Shown here one piece after another: positions 52,146-60,021 of a stretch of 64,000 nt of DNA (its first letter is position 1; each line of letters opens with the position of its first letter). The position numbers and the translations under genes were made by a program. The notes under the pieces are model-generated. The model did not search any database, was not told where the DNA came from, and saw only the letters and a program-made list of their open reading frames with translations. The DNA lies in the NCBI GenBank assembly GCA_963768945.1, contig CAVYJW010000008.1, positions 930,001 through 994,000 on the forward strand, in the 5' to 3' direction. Source of the stretch: RYN-230 sp963768945. GTDB taxonomy: Bacteria > Actinomycetota > Actinomycetes > Streptosporangiales > Streptosporangiaceae.

Positions 52146-53194
52146 ACCGCCAGCCGTCATACAGCCACCTGGACGAGGATGACATCCGGGTCCGGCCGCC
52201 GCGGAGCACCCGTCCCCGGACCCGGCGGCGGCCCGCGCACGAGGACGCGGTCGAAGCGTTCGTGGCCGCGGTGGACCGCGGCCGCTACGGGTGCCTCGTC
52301 GGGGACCGCACGGTGACCGCGATGCGGGCTCGCGAGCTGGGCCGGCACAGCGTGGTGGTGGGTGATCAGGTCGCGCTGGCCGGGGACATCTCCGGCGAGC
52401 CCGGCACCCTCGCCCGGGTGGTCCGGATCGAGCCCCGCACGTCCACGCTGCGCCGTTCCGCCGACGACACGGACCCGGTGGAACGGGTCATTGTGGCCAA
52501 CGCGAACCAGCTCGTGATCGTCACCGCTCTCGCCGACCCGCCGCCCCGGCCGCGGTTGATCGACCGTTTCCTGGTCGCCGCCTACGATGCGGGCCTGTCC
52601 CCGCTGCTCGTCTTGACCAAGGCCGATCTCGCGCCGGCCACTCCCATCCTCGATGTGTACGGCCCGCTCGGCGTCCCGCACGTGGTGCTCGGCCAGCCGC
52701 TGACCAGCGACCGGCTCGGCCCGCTCCGGGAGGCGCTGGCCGGCCGGGTCAGCGTGCTGGTGGGGCATTCCGGGGTGGGCAAGTCCACCCTGGTCAACGC
52801 CCTGATCCCCGGAGCGGACCGGGCGGTGGGCACGGTCAGCCCGGTGACCGGGCGCGGGCGTCACACATCCTCGTCGGCGGTGGCCCTGCCGCTGCCCGGC
52901 GGCGGCTGGCTGATCGACACGCCGGGGCTGCGCGGTTTCGGCCTGGCCCACGTGTCCCCGGAGCGGGTGGTGCGAGCCTTCCCGGACCTGGCTCCCGGGA
53001 CCGCAGCCTGCCCGCGCGGCTGCAACCACCTGGAACCCGACTGCGCGCTCGATGCCTGGGTCCGTGATCAGGGCGGGGACAGCCGCCTGGTGACCCGGCT
53101 GGACTCCCTGCGCCGCCTGCTCCGCAGCCGCGAAGGCGACGACCCCGCCCCGCCGCCCCTCACCCCCGCCGACCAGTACCCCACCGACCCCTGA
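52115..53194 (+). CDS. rsgA: Small-subunit ribosome biogenesis GTPase RsgA
   Basis: About 359 residues. The circularly permuted GTPase order is visible: G4 (LTKAD) precedes G1 (GHSGVGKSTLVNAL) and G3 (DTPGLRGFG). An OB domain lies N-terminal and a C-terminal zinc motif (CPRGCNHLEPDC) follows. It checks 30S assembly. The start is uncertain: GTG 52115 overlaps aroA, while no ATG is available after the aroA stop. Confidence 0.92.
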   Translation: MGGDAGARPLNRQPSYSHLDEDDIRVRPPRSTRPRTRRRPAHEDAVEAFVAAVDRGRYGCLVGDRTVTAMRARELGRHSVVVGDQVALAGDISGEPGTLARVVRIEPRTSTLRRSADDTDPVERVIVANANQLVIVTALADPPPRPRLIDRFLVAAYDAGLSPLLVLTKADLAPATPILDVYGPLGVPHVVLGQPLTSDRLGPLREALAGRVSVLVGHSGVGKSTLVNALIPGADRAVGTVSPVTGRGRHTSSSAVALPLPGGGWLIDTPGLRGFGLAHVSPERVVRAFPDLAPGTAACPRGCNHLEPDCALDAWVRDQGGDSRLVTRLDSLRRLLRSREGDDPAPPPLTPADQYPTDP

Positions 53195-53287
53195 GATCCC
53201 ATCAGCCACTCAAATCCCTGGGGCCTCAACCCCACTGGCCACTTAAATCCCACCAGCCGCTCAAATCTCACCCGCGACAAAGCCTCG

Positions 53288-53341
53288 ATCGTGATCAGAC
53301 GATCGGTGCTGCCAGAGCAGCACCGATCGTCTGATCACGAT
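53288..53341. terminator. Perfect 25-bp palindromic hairpin between convergent genes
   Basis: Arms 53288-53312 and 53317-53341 are exact complements with a 4-nt loop (CAGA). It lies between rsgA and the convergent aldo/keto reductase gene and can terminate both. No T-tract follows, and the stem is only moderately GC-rich. Confidence 0.7.
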
Positions 53342-53442
53342 GGGCCCGAGCCCGAGGACCCGTTGCTGAGGGCCCGAGCCCGAGGACCCCCCGCTGAGGG
53401 CCCGAGCCCGAGGACCCCCCGCTGAGGGCCCGAGCCCGAACG
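53342..53442. repeat. 28-bp tandem repeat, three copies plus a partial fourth
   Basis: Units beginning GGGCCCGAGCCCGAGGACCC start at 53342, 53370, 53398 and 53426, directly abutting the palindrome. The remainder of 53195-53583 has degenerate versions of short repeats such as CCACTCAAATCCC and no gene. Confidence 0.9.
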
Positions 53443-53583
53443 CCCGAACCACGATGGGCCGGACCCCGAACTCCCAGCCCGAACACCCGAGGCGAGGCAC
53501 CCCGGGACGAGGCACACCGGGATGAGGCACACCGGGAGGGGCCTGCCCGGGGCAGCGATAAGTCACCGAAGGCGGAGGAACTC

Positions 53584-54673
53584 CTACCAGGCGTAGGCTT
53601 CGGGGGCCGCGCCGCCCGGGCCCGGGAAGATCTCGTCGAGCCGCCCGAGGGTCTTCGCGTCCAGCGTGGCCTCCAGCGCCCGCAACGCCCCGGCCAGCTG
53701 GTCCAGCGTCCGCGGCCCGACGATCGGGGCGGTCACCGCGGGCTGGTGCAGCAGCCAGGCCAGCGCGACCACGGCCGGGTCCTCGTCGAGCTCGTCACAG
53801 AACGCTTCGTACGCCTCGATCTGTGGGCGCATCTCCTGGAAGGCCTCGGCCGCCCGGCCGCCCGAGCTCCGCCCGCCCGCGCCCGGACCACCCGCACCCC
53901 GCGCCCCCCGGACCACCCGCACCACCCGCAGCCGCGCCCCCCGGACCACCCGCACCACCCGCAGCCGCGCCCCCCAGACCACCCGCACCACCCGCAGCCT
54001 GGCGTCGCAACACCCCGCTGAGCAGCCCCCCGTGCAGCGGGCTCCACGGGATAACCCCGATGCCATATCCCTGGCAGGCGGGGAGCACCTCCAGCTCGAC
54101 CGTTCGCGCCGCGAGGTTGTACAGGGACTGCTCGCTGACCAGCCCGAACGCCGGGCGGCGCGCGGCCGCCTCCTGGGCCCGGGCGATGTGCCATCCCGCG
54201 AAGTTGGACGACCCCACGTAAATGATCTTCCCCTGGGTGCGCAGGACGTCCATGGCCTCCCAGATCTCATCCCACGGCGTCGACCGGTCCACGTGATGCA
54301 TCTGGTACACGTCGATGTGGTCGGTCCCCAACCGCCGCAGCGACTCCTCACACGCCCGCCTGATGTTCAGCGCGGACAGAAAACGGTCGTTGGGCCACTC
54401 GCCCTTGCCGCCGTACAGCTTGGTGGCCAGCACCGTGCGGTCCCGGCGGCCGCTGCCGCCCGCCATCCACCGGCCGACGATCGACTCGGTGACGCCCTCG
54501 GCCCGGGGCCGGCCGTAGGTGTTGGAGGTGTCGAAGAAGTTGATGCCGTGCTCATGGGCGGCGTCCATGATCGTCTGGGCGTCCGCCTCGCTGGTGAACG
54601 CGCCGAAGTTCATGGTGCCGAGGCAGAGTCTGCTCACGGACACGCCGCTGCGGCCGAGGTGGGTGTAGTCCAT
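53584..54673 (-). pseudogene. Aldo/keto reductase, frameshifted inside a repeat as assembled
   Basis: From ATG 54673 the protein starts MDYTHLGRSGVSVSRLCLGTMNFG with the catalytic Asp/Tyr/Lys/His in FFDTSNTYG, ATKLYGG and QMHHVD, and continues to PLHGGLLSGVL. It then enters a Gly/Ala repeat at 53870-54010. The conserved C-terminus (AFQEMRPQIEAYEAFCDELDEDPAVVALAWLLHQPAVTAPIVGPR) is in a different frame by one base. The repeat contains C6 runs, a likely site of indel or sequencing error. A functional enzyme would be an NADPH-dependent AKR. Confidence 0.85.
53901..53999 (-). repeat. 33-bp tandem repeat, three copies, in the aldo/keto reductase gene
   Basis: Units GCGCCCCCCGGACCACCCGC (plus 13 bases) start at 53901, 53934 and 53967. 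Each includes a run of six C, and the gene's frame change maps to this region. Confidence 0.9.
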
Positions 54674-54745
54674 GCCGGTCACGCTACGGCAGCCATCTGG
54701 ACGGAGGATGGCCGCAGCGGCCGTGATCCGATACCGTTTCGCGCC

Positions 54746-55537
54746 ATGGCCGGATACGACGACGACCTGCGTTTCGCCCACGTCCTCGCCGACGCGGCCG
54801 ACGACATCACCATGCGCCGATTCCGGGCGCTGGACTTGCACGTTGAGTCCAAGCCCGACCTCACCCCGGTTACCGACGCGGACAAGGCGGCCGAGGAATC
54901 ACTGCGCAACGTCCTGCGCCGGTCGCGGCCGCGCGACGCCGTGCTGGGCGAGGAGTTCGGCCGGGACGGCGGCGGGCCACGCTGCTGGGTGATCGACCCC
55001 ATCGACGGCACCAAGAACTACGTGCGTGGCGTCCCGGTGTGGGCCACCCTGATCGGCCTGATGGACGGTGACCAGGTGGTGATGGGCGTGGTCTCCGCGC
55101 CCGCGCTGGGCCGGCGCTGGTGGGCGGCCAGCGACAACGGGGCGTGGACGGGCAAGAGCCTCACCAAGGCGACGCGCTGCCGGGTCTCGGATGTGGCCCG
55201 GATCGAGGATGCCTCGTTCTCCTACTCCAGCCTGACCGGCTGGGAGGAGAAGGGCGTGCTGCCGGGCTTCCTCGGCCTGGCCCGGTCGGTCTGGCGGACC
55301 CGCGCGTACGGCGATTTCTGGTCCCACGTCCTGGTCGCCGAGGGGGCGGTGGACATTTCGGCCGAGCCCGTCGTGTCCCTGTGGGATCTCGCCGCGCTGC
55401 AGATCATCGTGGAAGAGGCGGGTGGCGTCTTCACCGACCTGGGCGGCGACGCCACGCCGGACGGCGGCAGCGTGGTCTGCACCAACGCACGGCTGCACCA
55501 GGAGGTGCTCGACCGCCTGGCTGGCCCGGAAACATGA
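54746..55537 (+). CDS. hisN: Histidinol-phosphatase, inositol-monophosphatase type
   Basis: 263 residues. The metal-binding motifs of the IMPase superfamily are intact: GEEFG, DPIDGTKNYVRGVP and WDLAALQIIVEEAGG. In actinobacteria this form (HisN) dephosphorylates histidinol phosphate; close relatives act on inositol phosphates. It lies in the aroA/rsgA neighbourhood, as in streptomycetes. TACCGT occurs eight nt before ATG 54746 without a Shine-Dalgarno sequence, again suggesting a leaderless mRNA. Confidence 0.9.
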   Translation: MAGYDDDLRFAHVLADAADDITMRRFRALDLHVESKPDLTPVTDADKAAEESLRNVLRRSRPRDAVLGEEFGRDGGGPRCWVIDPIDGTKNYVRGVPVWATLIGLMDGDQVVMGVVSAPALGRRWWAASDNGAWTGKSLTKATRCRVSDVARIEDASFSYSSLTGWEEKGVLPGFLGLARSVWRTRAYGDFWSHVLVAEGAVDISAEPVVSLWDLAALQIIVEEAGGVFTDLGGDATPDGGSVVCTNARLHQEVLDRLAGPET

Positions 55538-55727
55538 CCTGATATCCACAAATGTCCCGCCGGAATGGCCTGACATAGGGCCTTGCCCTCGCGCGGGCAT
55601 GCGCGGATGCTGAAGGCAACGAGCTCTTCACAAGAGCACAAGCGCATCCGCAACGAGGCGGCGCACCCCGGCCCGCACGGCCCGGGCGAGTCGTGGTGTC
55701 TCGAGACAGCCCAGGGAGTGATCGACC

Positions 55728-56141
55728 GTGAAGGTGCGAGACGGCATGACCAGGGTGGTGCTCACCATCGGGCCCGCGCACACCCTCCGGGAGGCGGCGC
55801 GCCTCATGTCCGCGCGCCGGGTGGGCGCGGCCGTGGTGACCGACGACCAGCACGCGGGGATCGGGATCCTGACCGAGCGCGACATCCTTGACTCACTCGG
55901 CGGGAGCCAGGACCCGGACCGTGAGCTGGCCGCGGAGCACCGCACCACGGACGTGGTGTTCGCGTCGCCCGACTGGACCCTGCAGCAGGCCGCGGAGACC
56001 ATGGTGCGGGCCGGCTTCCGGCACCTCGTGGTCGTCGAGGGCGGGGAGGTCATCGGGCTCCTGTCGATGCGCGACATCGTGCGCGTCTGGGCCGACGCCC
56101 CCGCGCCGGTGGCGCGGGCACAGGCGGCCGCACCAGCCTGA
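55728..56141 (+). CDS. Two-CBS-domain protein
   Basis: 137 residues forming a Bateman pair: MTRVVLTIGPAHTLREAARLMSARRVGAAVVTD and MVRAGFRHLVVVEGGEVIGLLSMRDIVR. Such stand-alone CBS proteins bind adenine nucleotides and modulate partners. GTG 55728 follows GGGAG. No clear partner is adjacent. Confidence 0.9.
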   Translation: MKVRDGMTRVVLTIGPAHTLREAARLMSARRVGAAVVTDDQHAGIGILTERDILDSLGGSQDPDRELAAEHRTTDVVFASPDWTLQQAAETMVRAGFRHLVVVEGGEVIGLLSMRDIVRVWADAPAPVARAQAAAPA

Positions 56142-56246
56142 ACCAGCCCGGATACCGCGCTCACCTGCATGATCTCTGCTCCGTGCGGCCCGCGGCAGGG
56201 CAGGGCAGTATGCGGCCGGCCCGAGGCGACATGAGACTGTAGCGGG

Positions 56247-57026
56247 ATGCGGCTCCGTGGCGCAGTGACGCTCGTAACCGGCGGATCGTCGGGTATCGGC
56301 GCCGCCACGGCGCGCGTGCTGGCCAGGGCCGGAGCCCGCCTGCTGATCGCCGGCCGCGACCCGGCGCGGCTGGATGCCGTGGCCCGCGACACGGGTGCCC
56401 TGGCCCTGAAAGCTGACCTCGCGGAGCCGCAGGGGCCGGCCGAGCTCGCCGAGGCCGCGCTGCAGATGGCGGCCACGGATGCCAGCGCTCCCGGCATCGA
56501 CATCCTGATCAACAACGCGGGCGTCGGCTGGTGCGGCCCGGTCGGTGAGATGACCGGCGACAAGATCGCCGAGATCCTGGCCGTCAACCTGGCCGCGCCG
56601 ATCGAGCTGACCCGGCGGCTGCTGCCCCGGATGACCGCGCGCGGCAGCGGCCGGATCGTGTTCGTCTCGTCCATCGTGGGCGCGACCTCGGTCCGGGACG
56701 AGGCGGTGTACTCGGCGGCCAAGGCGGGCCTGGGCAACTTCGCCGAGAGCCTCGCCCACGAGCTGGAAGGCTCTGGCGTGGGGGTTTCCGTGATCGTGCC
56801 CGGCGTGATCAACACCCCCTTCTTCGAGCGCCGCGGGCGCCCCTACGGCCGCAGGAAGCCGGAGCCGCTGCCGGTCGAACGGGCCGCCGAGGCGATCATG
56901 TCCGCGCTCGAGCACGACCGCCAGCTGGTGTACGTGCCGCGCTGGATGAGCTTCCCAGCCCGGCTGCACGGCGCGGCCCCGCGGACATTCGCGGTGCTGG
57001 CGCACTGGTTCGGCGATCACGGCTGA
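56247..57026 (+). CDS. Short-chain dehydrogenase/reductase
   Basis: 259 residues. The nucleotide motif TGGSSGIGAATARVLARAG, the NNAG motif (LINNAGVGWCG) and the catalytic YSAAK are all present, with a Ser upstream in VFVSSIVG. It is a classical NAD(P)-dependent SDR; the substrate is unknown. Confidence 0.9.
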   Translation: MRLRGAVTLVTGGSSGIGAATARVLARAGARLLIAGRDPARLDAVARDTGALALKADLAEPQGPAELAEAALQMAATDASAPGIDILINNAGVGWCGPVGEMTGDKIAEILAVNLAAPIELTRRLLPRMTARGSGRIVFVSSIVGATSVRDEAVYSAAKAGLGNFAESLAHELEGSGVGVSVIVPGVINTPFFERRGRPYGRRKPEPLPVERAAEAIMSALEHDRQLVYVPRWMSFPARLHGAAPRTFAVLAHWFGDHG

Positions 57027-57694
57027 GCTGAGCCGCCCGGCTGCCCGCAGGCCCGCCCGCAGCCTCAATCTCCGCAACGAAAATCGTCCCCGCCCGCCGG
57101 GATACCAAAGCACGGGGATTTGCGGCTGGTCCGGAGCACCGACCCCACCGCGGACTCGGGTACCTGGCCGGAGCACCGATCACCCCGGACTCGGGTACCT
57201 GGCCGGAGGACCGATCACCCCGGACTCGGGTACCTGGCCGGAGCACCGACCCACCCCGGACTCGGAGTACATAGGCCACTGCGCACATGACCCGTCCCTG
57301 GACTCGGAGCGCGCAGGGCCAGTGCGCTGCCGGCCGCTGCGGAACCGGGACGCCGGGGGCCGTCTCTAGGGCGGCGCAAATCCCCGGACAGGTGTGAGGG
57401 CCCCGTGCGCCTCCCCAGCCCGGCACACGGAGCCCTCCGCCCCCGAGTGACCCCGGAACCGGGGGCCGCCCGGGTCCGTAGCCATCACGAGACAGTTCAT
57501 CAGGTTCGAGCTATAAAGGACAGAGCCGAAAGTACTAGTTTTGGACAAAAAACTTTGCTATCCTCCCCCTCGGCCGAGACCGGTCCGGGGCGCGGCAGGA
57601 TGGTCTGCACCCACCGCGACAAGGCGGCTGGCCAGGACGGCGGCACGGTCCGTACCCACCCGACCACATGGCTGGCCAGGACGGCGGAGCCGGA
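57027..57694. other. 670-bp gene-poor region with a tandem repeat and an AT-rich island
   Basis: It holds a CCGCAACGAAAA motif (57072), the 35-bp repeat at 57152-57270, and an unusually AT-rich stretch at 57495-57560 that could contain promoters. No open frame here has a ribosome site or protein-like composition. Confidence 0.5.
57152..57270. repeat. 35-bp tandem repeat, three copies plus a partial fourth
   Basis: Units beginning GGACTCGGGTACCTGGCCGG start at 57152, 57187, 57222 and 57258. Periods are 35, 35 and 36 bp, so they are not coding. Confidence 0.9.
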
Positions 57695-58444
57695 TTACCC
57701 GGCCAGGCCCGCGGGGCCATCAGGACCGGCCGCGTGACGGGGCCCGGTCGCGCCGTGCGGGTCCGCCGCGTCCCGAGGCGCAGCCGCGTCCCGGGGGTCA
57801 GCCGCGTCCCGGGGGTCAGCCGCGTCCGGCGGATGAGCTGGGGTCGGTGCATCAGCCGTGTCCTCCGGCGGGACATCGGCCGGGCCAGCCACGGAGCCGC
57901 CGAGGTGACGCTCGCGCCCGGCCAGCGCGGCGATAGAGGCCGTGATGCCCGTGTCGCGGTCGCCCACGAGTTCCCAGGACCGGGCGACGCCGATAAGCAG
58001 GGAGCCCGCCAGGACGTTGCCGATCACGTCAACCGGCGCGTGGCTGTGCGGGTTCCGGATATCCAGGATGCCCGCCCCGACCTCGAAGCCAAAAGCCACC
58101 AGCAACAACATGATCAGCCCGAGCTGACCCTGGATCCGTGACCGCGCCACCGGGTCGGACAGGATGGACCGCAGCCCGCCCAGGGTGAACAGGATGCCGC
58201 CGACACCAACCGCGGCCGCCGGATAGCCGATCACGTTGTTAGGCACCAGGCCGAAGAGGGAGACCGTCAGGGCGTTGGTGAACGCGATTAGCGCCGCCGC
58301 CGCCCGGACCTGCCGGATAACGGTCGTATGCTCGCCCGGGCGGGGGCGGGGGGCCACCGACAGGGCCACGAAGAGCAGCCCGGTCAGCGAGGCCGCCGCC
58401 GTGGCGATGGCCACGAACAAGTCACGGTAAATCCCAGTCACCAC
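57695..58444 (-). CDS. Integral membrane protein with repetitive tail
   Basis: About 249 residues from GTG 58444. Five hydrophobic segments (FVAIATAAASLTGLLFVALSV, AAALIAFTNALTVSLFGLV, VIGYPAAAVGVGGILFTLGG, LGLIMLLLVAFGFEVGAGIL, IGNVLAGSLLIGVARSW) are followed by an Asp/Ala/Pro-rich tail with a DAADPR repeat encoded by an 18-bp DNA unit. No family is recognised. TAGGCT lies eight nt before the GTG, so it may be leaderless. Confidence 0.7.
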   Translation of the reverse strand: MVTGIYRDLFVAIATAAASLTGLLFVALSVAPRPRPGEHTTVIRQVRAAAALIAFTNALTVSLFGLVPNNVIGYPAAAVGVGGILFTLGGLRSILSDPVARSRIQGQLGLIMLLLVAFGFEVGAGILDIRNPHSHAPVDVIGNVLAGSLLIGVARSWELVGDRDTGITASIAALAGRERHLGGSVAGPADVPPEDTADAPTPAHPPDAADPRDAADPRDAAAPRDAADPHGATGPRHAAGPDGPAGLAG

Positions 58445-58549
58445 GGGCCGCAAGCCTACTGGGTGACGCGACGGCAGCCAGCCTGGCCATGTCCGTCCAC
58501 GAGGCGTCACCGGCTGACCGGCACCTGAGGGACGGCACCTGAGGGCGGC

Positions 58550-58930
58550 TCAGCCGGCCAGGTCGGTGCGCAGCATGCTGAACCAGATACCGTCCCGCCA
58601 CGCGCCGTCCCGCCAGCCCACGCCGCGCAGCAAACCCTCCCGGGTGAACCCGGCCTTCTCCAGGGCCCGCTGTTCGGCGACGTTGCCCGTCTCGGTAGCC
58701 GCCTCGATACGGTGCACCAGGGTGTGCGAGAACAGGTAGCGCACCAGCAGCCGGTGCGCCTCGGTGCCGTACCCATGGCCCCGGGCCTCGGGGAGCAGCG
58801 CGATGCCGATCTCCCAGTGGTAGGCCGCCGGGGTGCTGCGCTTGCGCCGCCAGTTCATGAACACCAGCCGCTCGGCCGGCGGATGATCACCGGCCGCTGA
58901 TCCCGTCGGAGGCTCCCCGCCGCACCGCAT
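58550..58930 (-). pseudogene. GNAT acetyltransferase, 5'-truncated remnant
   Basis: The C-terminal two thirds of a RimJ-like GNAT domain are clear: YHWEIGIALLPEARGHGYGTEAHRLLVRYLF with the acetyl-CoA-binding RGxGxG-type loop, then HRIEAATETGNVAEQRALEKAGFTREGLLRGVGWRDG. The first roughly 60 residues of a normal domain are missing, and the upstream DNA belongs to the ArsR gene end. It looks like a deletion remnant; a short functional variant is less likely. Confidence 0.6.
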
Positions 58931-59255
58931 CCTCCCGGGCGGGCCGGTCGTTCCAGAATGGCTCGTACCAGCGCAGCCAGGCCTCGGCCGCGGCGAGCGG
59001 GGCGGGGCGGAGCCGGCACACGTGGCGCAGGCCGGCCACGGTGCGGTGCAGCAGCCCGGCCCGCTCCAGGACCTGGACGTGCTTGGACGCGGCCGCCAGC
59101 GACATGGCCAGCGGCTCGGCCAGTTCCCCCACGGTCAGCTCGCCGCCGGCCAGCCGCCGGAGCATCGCCCGCCGGGCGCCGTGCGCGAGCGCGTGGAACA
59201 CCGCGTCCATCCCGCACCCGTCGCCCGCCAGATCTTCAACCATATGGTTGACCAT
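58887..59255 (-). CDS. ArsR-family transcriptional regulator
   Basis: 122 residues. The winged helix FHALAHGARRAMLRRLAGGELTVGELAEPLAMSLAAASKHVQVLERAGLLHRTVAG is typical of the SmtB/ArsR subgroup that controls AHSA1 or transport genes; no metal-binding Cys cluster is visible. The C-terminus after FWNDR diverges from the usual family end at the junction with the GNAT remnant. ATG 59255 or 59243 could be the start. Two palindromic operators lie at its promoter. Confidence 0.82.
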   Translation of the reverse strand: MVNHMVEDLAGDGCGMDAVFHALAHGARRAMLRRLAGGELTVGELAEPLAMSLAAASKHVQVLERAGLLHRTVAGLRHVCRLRPAPLAAAEAWLRWYEPFWNDRPAREDAVRRGASDGISGR

Positions 59256-59291
59256 AGGCACCGGGCCCGTAATAGTCAACCTCATGGTTGA
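59236..59291. promoter_or_regulatory. Pair of palindromic operators at the arsR-ynfA divergent promoter
   Basis: TCAACCATATGGTTGA (59236-59251) and TCAACCTCATGGTTGA (59276-59291) share perfect TCAACC/GGTTGA arms with a 4-nt centre and are 40 nt apart. The first overlaps the arsR start codon, so autorepression is likely. Confidence 0.7.
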
Positions 59292-60021
59292 GCTTTCTGC
59301 CCGTTGGAGGGCTCCTGCGCCGGGCCGCCTGGCGGCAGGCCAGAATCTGCGCATGGGTGTTGCACGGTCGGTTGCGCTGTTCATCGCCGCGGGTCTGGCG
59401 GAAATCGGCGGGGGGTATCTCGTCTGGCGCTGGCTCCGGGACGGGGCGCCGGTCTTCGTCGGCATCCTGGGCGCGGCCATCCTGGTGGTCTACGGGGTCA
59501 TCCCGACCCTGCAGAAAAGCGCCGACTTCGGCCGGATCTACGCGGCCTACGGCGGCGTGTTCGTGGTCGCGTCGCTGCTGTGGGGCTGGGCCGTGGACAA
59601 GAGCCGCCCGGACCGCTTCGACTGGACCGGGGCCGCGGTGGTCCTGGTCGGAGTGGCAATCATCTACTTCGTCCCGCGCCGTTAATCCAGCGCCGCTGAT
59701 GCCGCGGGCTTTCCAGGCCGCGTAGGCGCTGGGCAGGCAGACGGCGCAGGGCCGGTAGCCGGCCGCGACCGCGGTCTGCTCGTCAGCGAAGAACGCGCGG
59801 GAGCGCACGTAGCCTCCGCCGTCGATGGCGCGCCGGGCCGCCGGGCAGTCGAGCCGGCCGTAGATCCTGGCCTTGCGGTGGCCGCCGAGCCGGCCGGGGG
59901 TCGCGCTGAGGTAGGTACACCCGTCGGCGCCGAGCAGCGTGTACCGCCTGCCGCCCGGCGCCCGCGCCGCACCACCGGGCCTGGGTGCGACGCTGTCCCG
60001 GGCTGGCCCTGCCCCGGCCAT
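59236..60021 (-). CDS. Ada metal-binding-domain-like protein; C-terminal half runs antisense to ynfA
   Basis: The first 105 residues form an Ada-type zinc domain: HRKARIYGRLDCPAARRAIDGGGYVRSRAFFADEQTAVAAGYRPCAVCLPSAY, with Cys59, Cys92 and Cys95. In E. coli Ada the methyl-acceptor Cys38 lies four residues before the next Cys; here that position is Gly55. After about residue 110 the frame stays open across ynfA down to 59236, which is unlikely to be real; a stop exists in another frame near 59693. The ATG overlaps the 2OG-oxygenase stop (TGATG), so the genes are coupled. Confidence 0.6.
   Translation of the reverse strand: MAGAGPARDSVAPRPGGAARAPGGRRYTLLGADGCTYLSATPGRLGGHRKARIYGRLDCPAARRAIDGGGYVRSRAFFADEQTAVAAGYRPCAVCLPSAYAAWKARGISGAGLTARDEVDDCHSDQDHRGPGPVEAVRAALVHGPAPQQRRDHEHAAVGRVDPAEVGAFLQGRDDPVDHQDGRAQDADEDRRPVPEPAPDEIPPADFRQTRGDEQRNRPCNTHAQILACRQAARRRSPPTGRKLNHEVDYYGPGAYGQPYG
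59353..59685 (+). CDS. YnfA-family (UPF0060) membrane protein
   Basis: 110 residues, four membrane segments: ARSVALFIAAGLAEIGGGYLVWRWLRDG is the family N-terminus, and YAAYGGVFVVASLLWGWAVDKSRPDRFDWTGA the diagnostic second half. It resembles small multidrug-resistance proteins. It is divergent from arsR and shares its operator region, so ArsR probably regulates it. Confidence 0.88.
   Translation: MGVARSVALFIAAGLAEIGGGYLVWRWLRDGAPVFVGILGAAILVVYGVIPTLQKSADFGRIYAAYGGVFVVASLLWGWAVDKSRPDRFDWTGAAVVLVGVAIIYFVPRR

Noticed and set aside
53666..54745. Long upstream extension of hisN
   Set aside because: The extension is antisense to the aldo/keto reductase. The IMPase fold begins at the ATG at 54746.
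57366..57548. A 60-codon minus-strand frame in the AT-rich island
   Set aside because: It would need a TTG start with a ribosome site too far away and it ends in low-complexity sequence.
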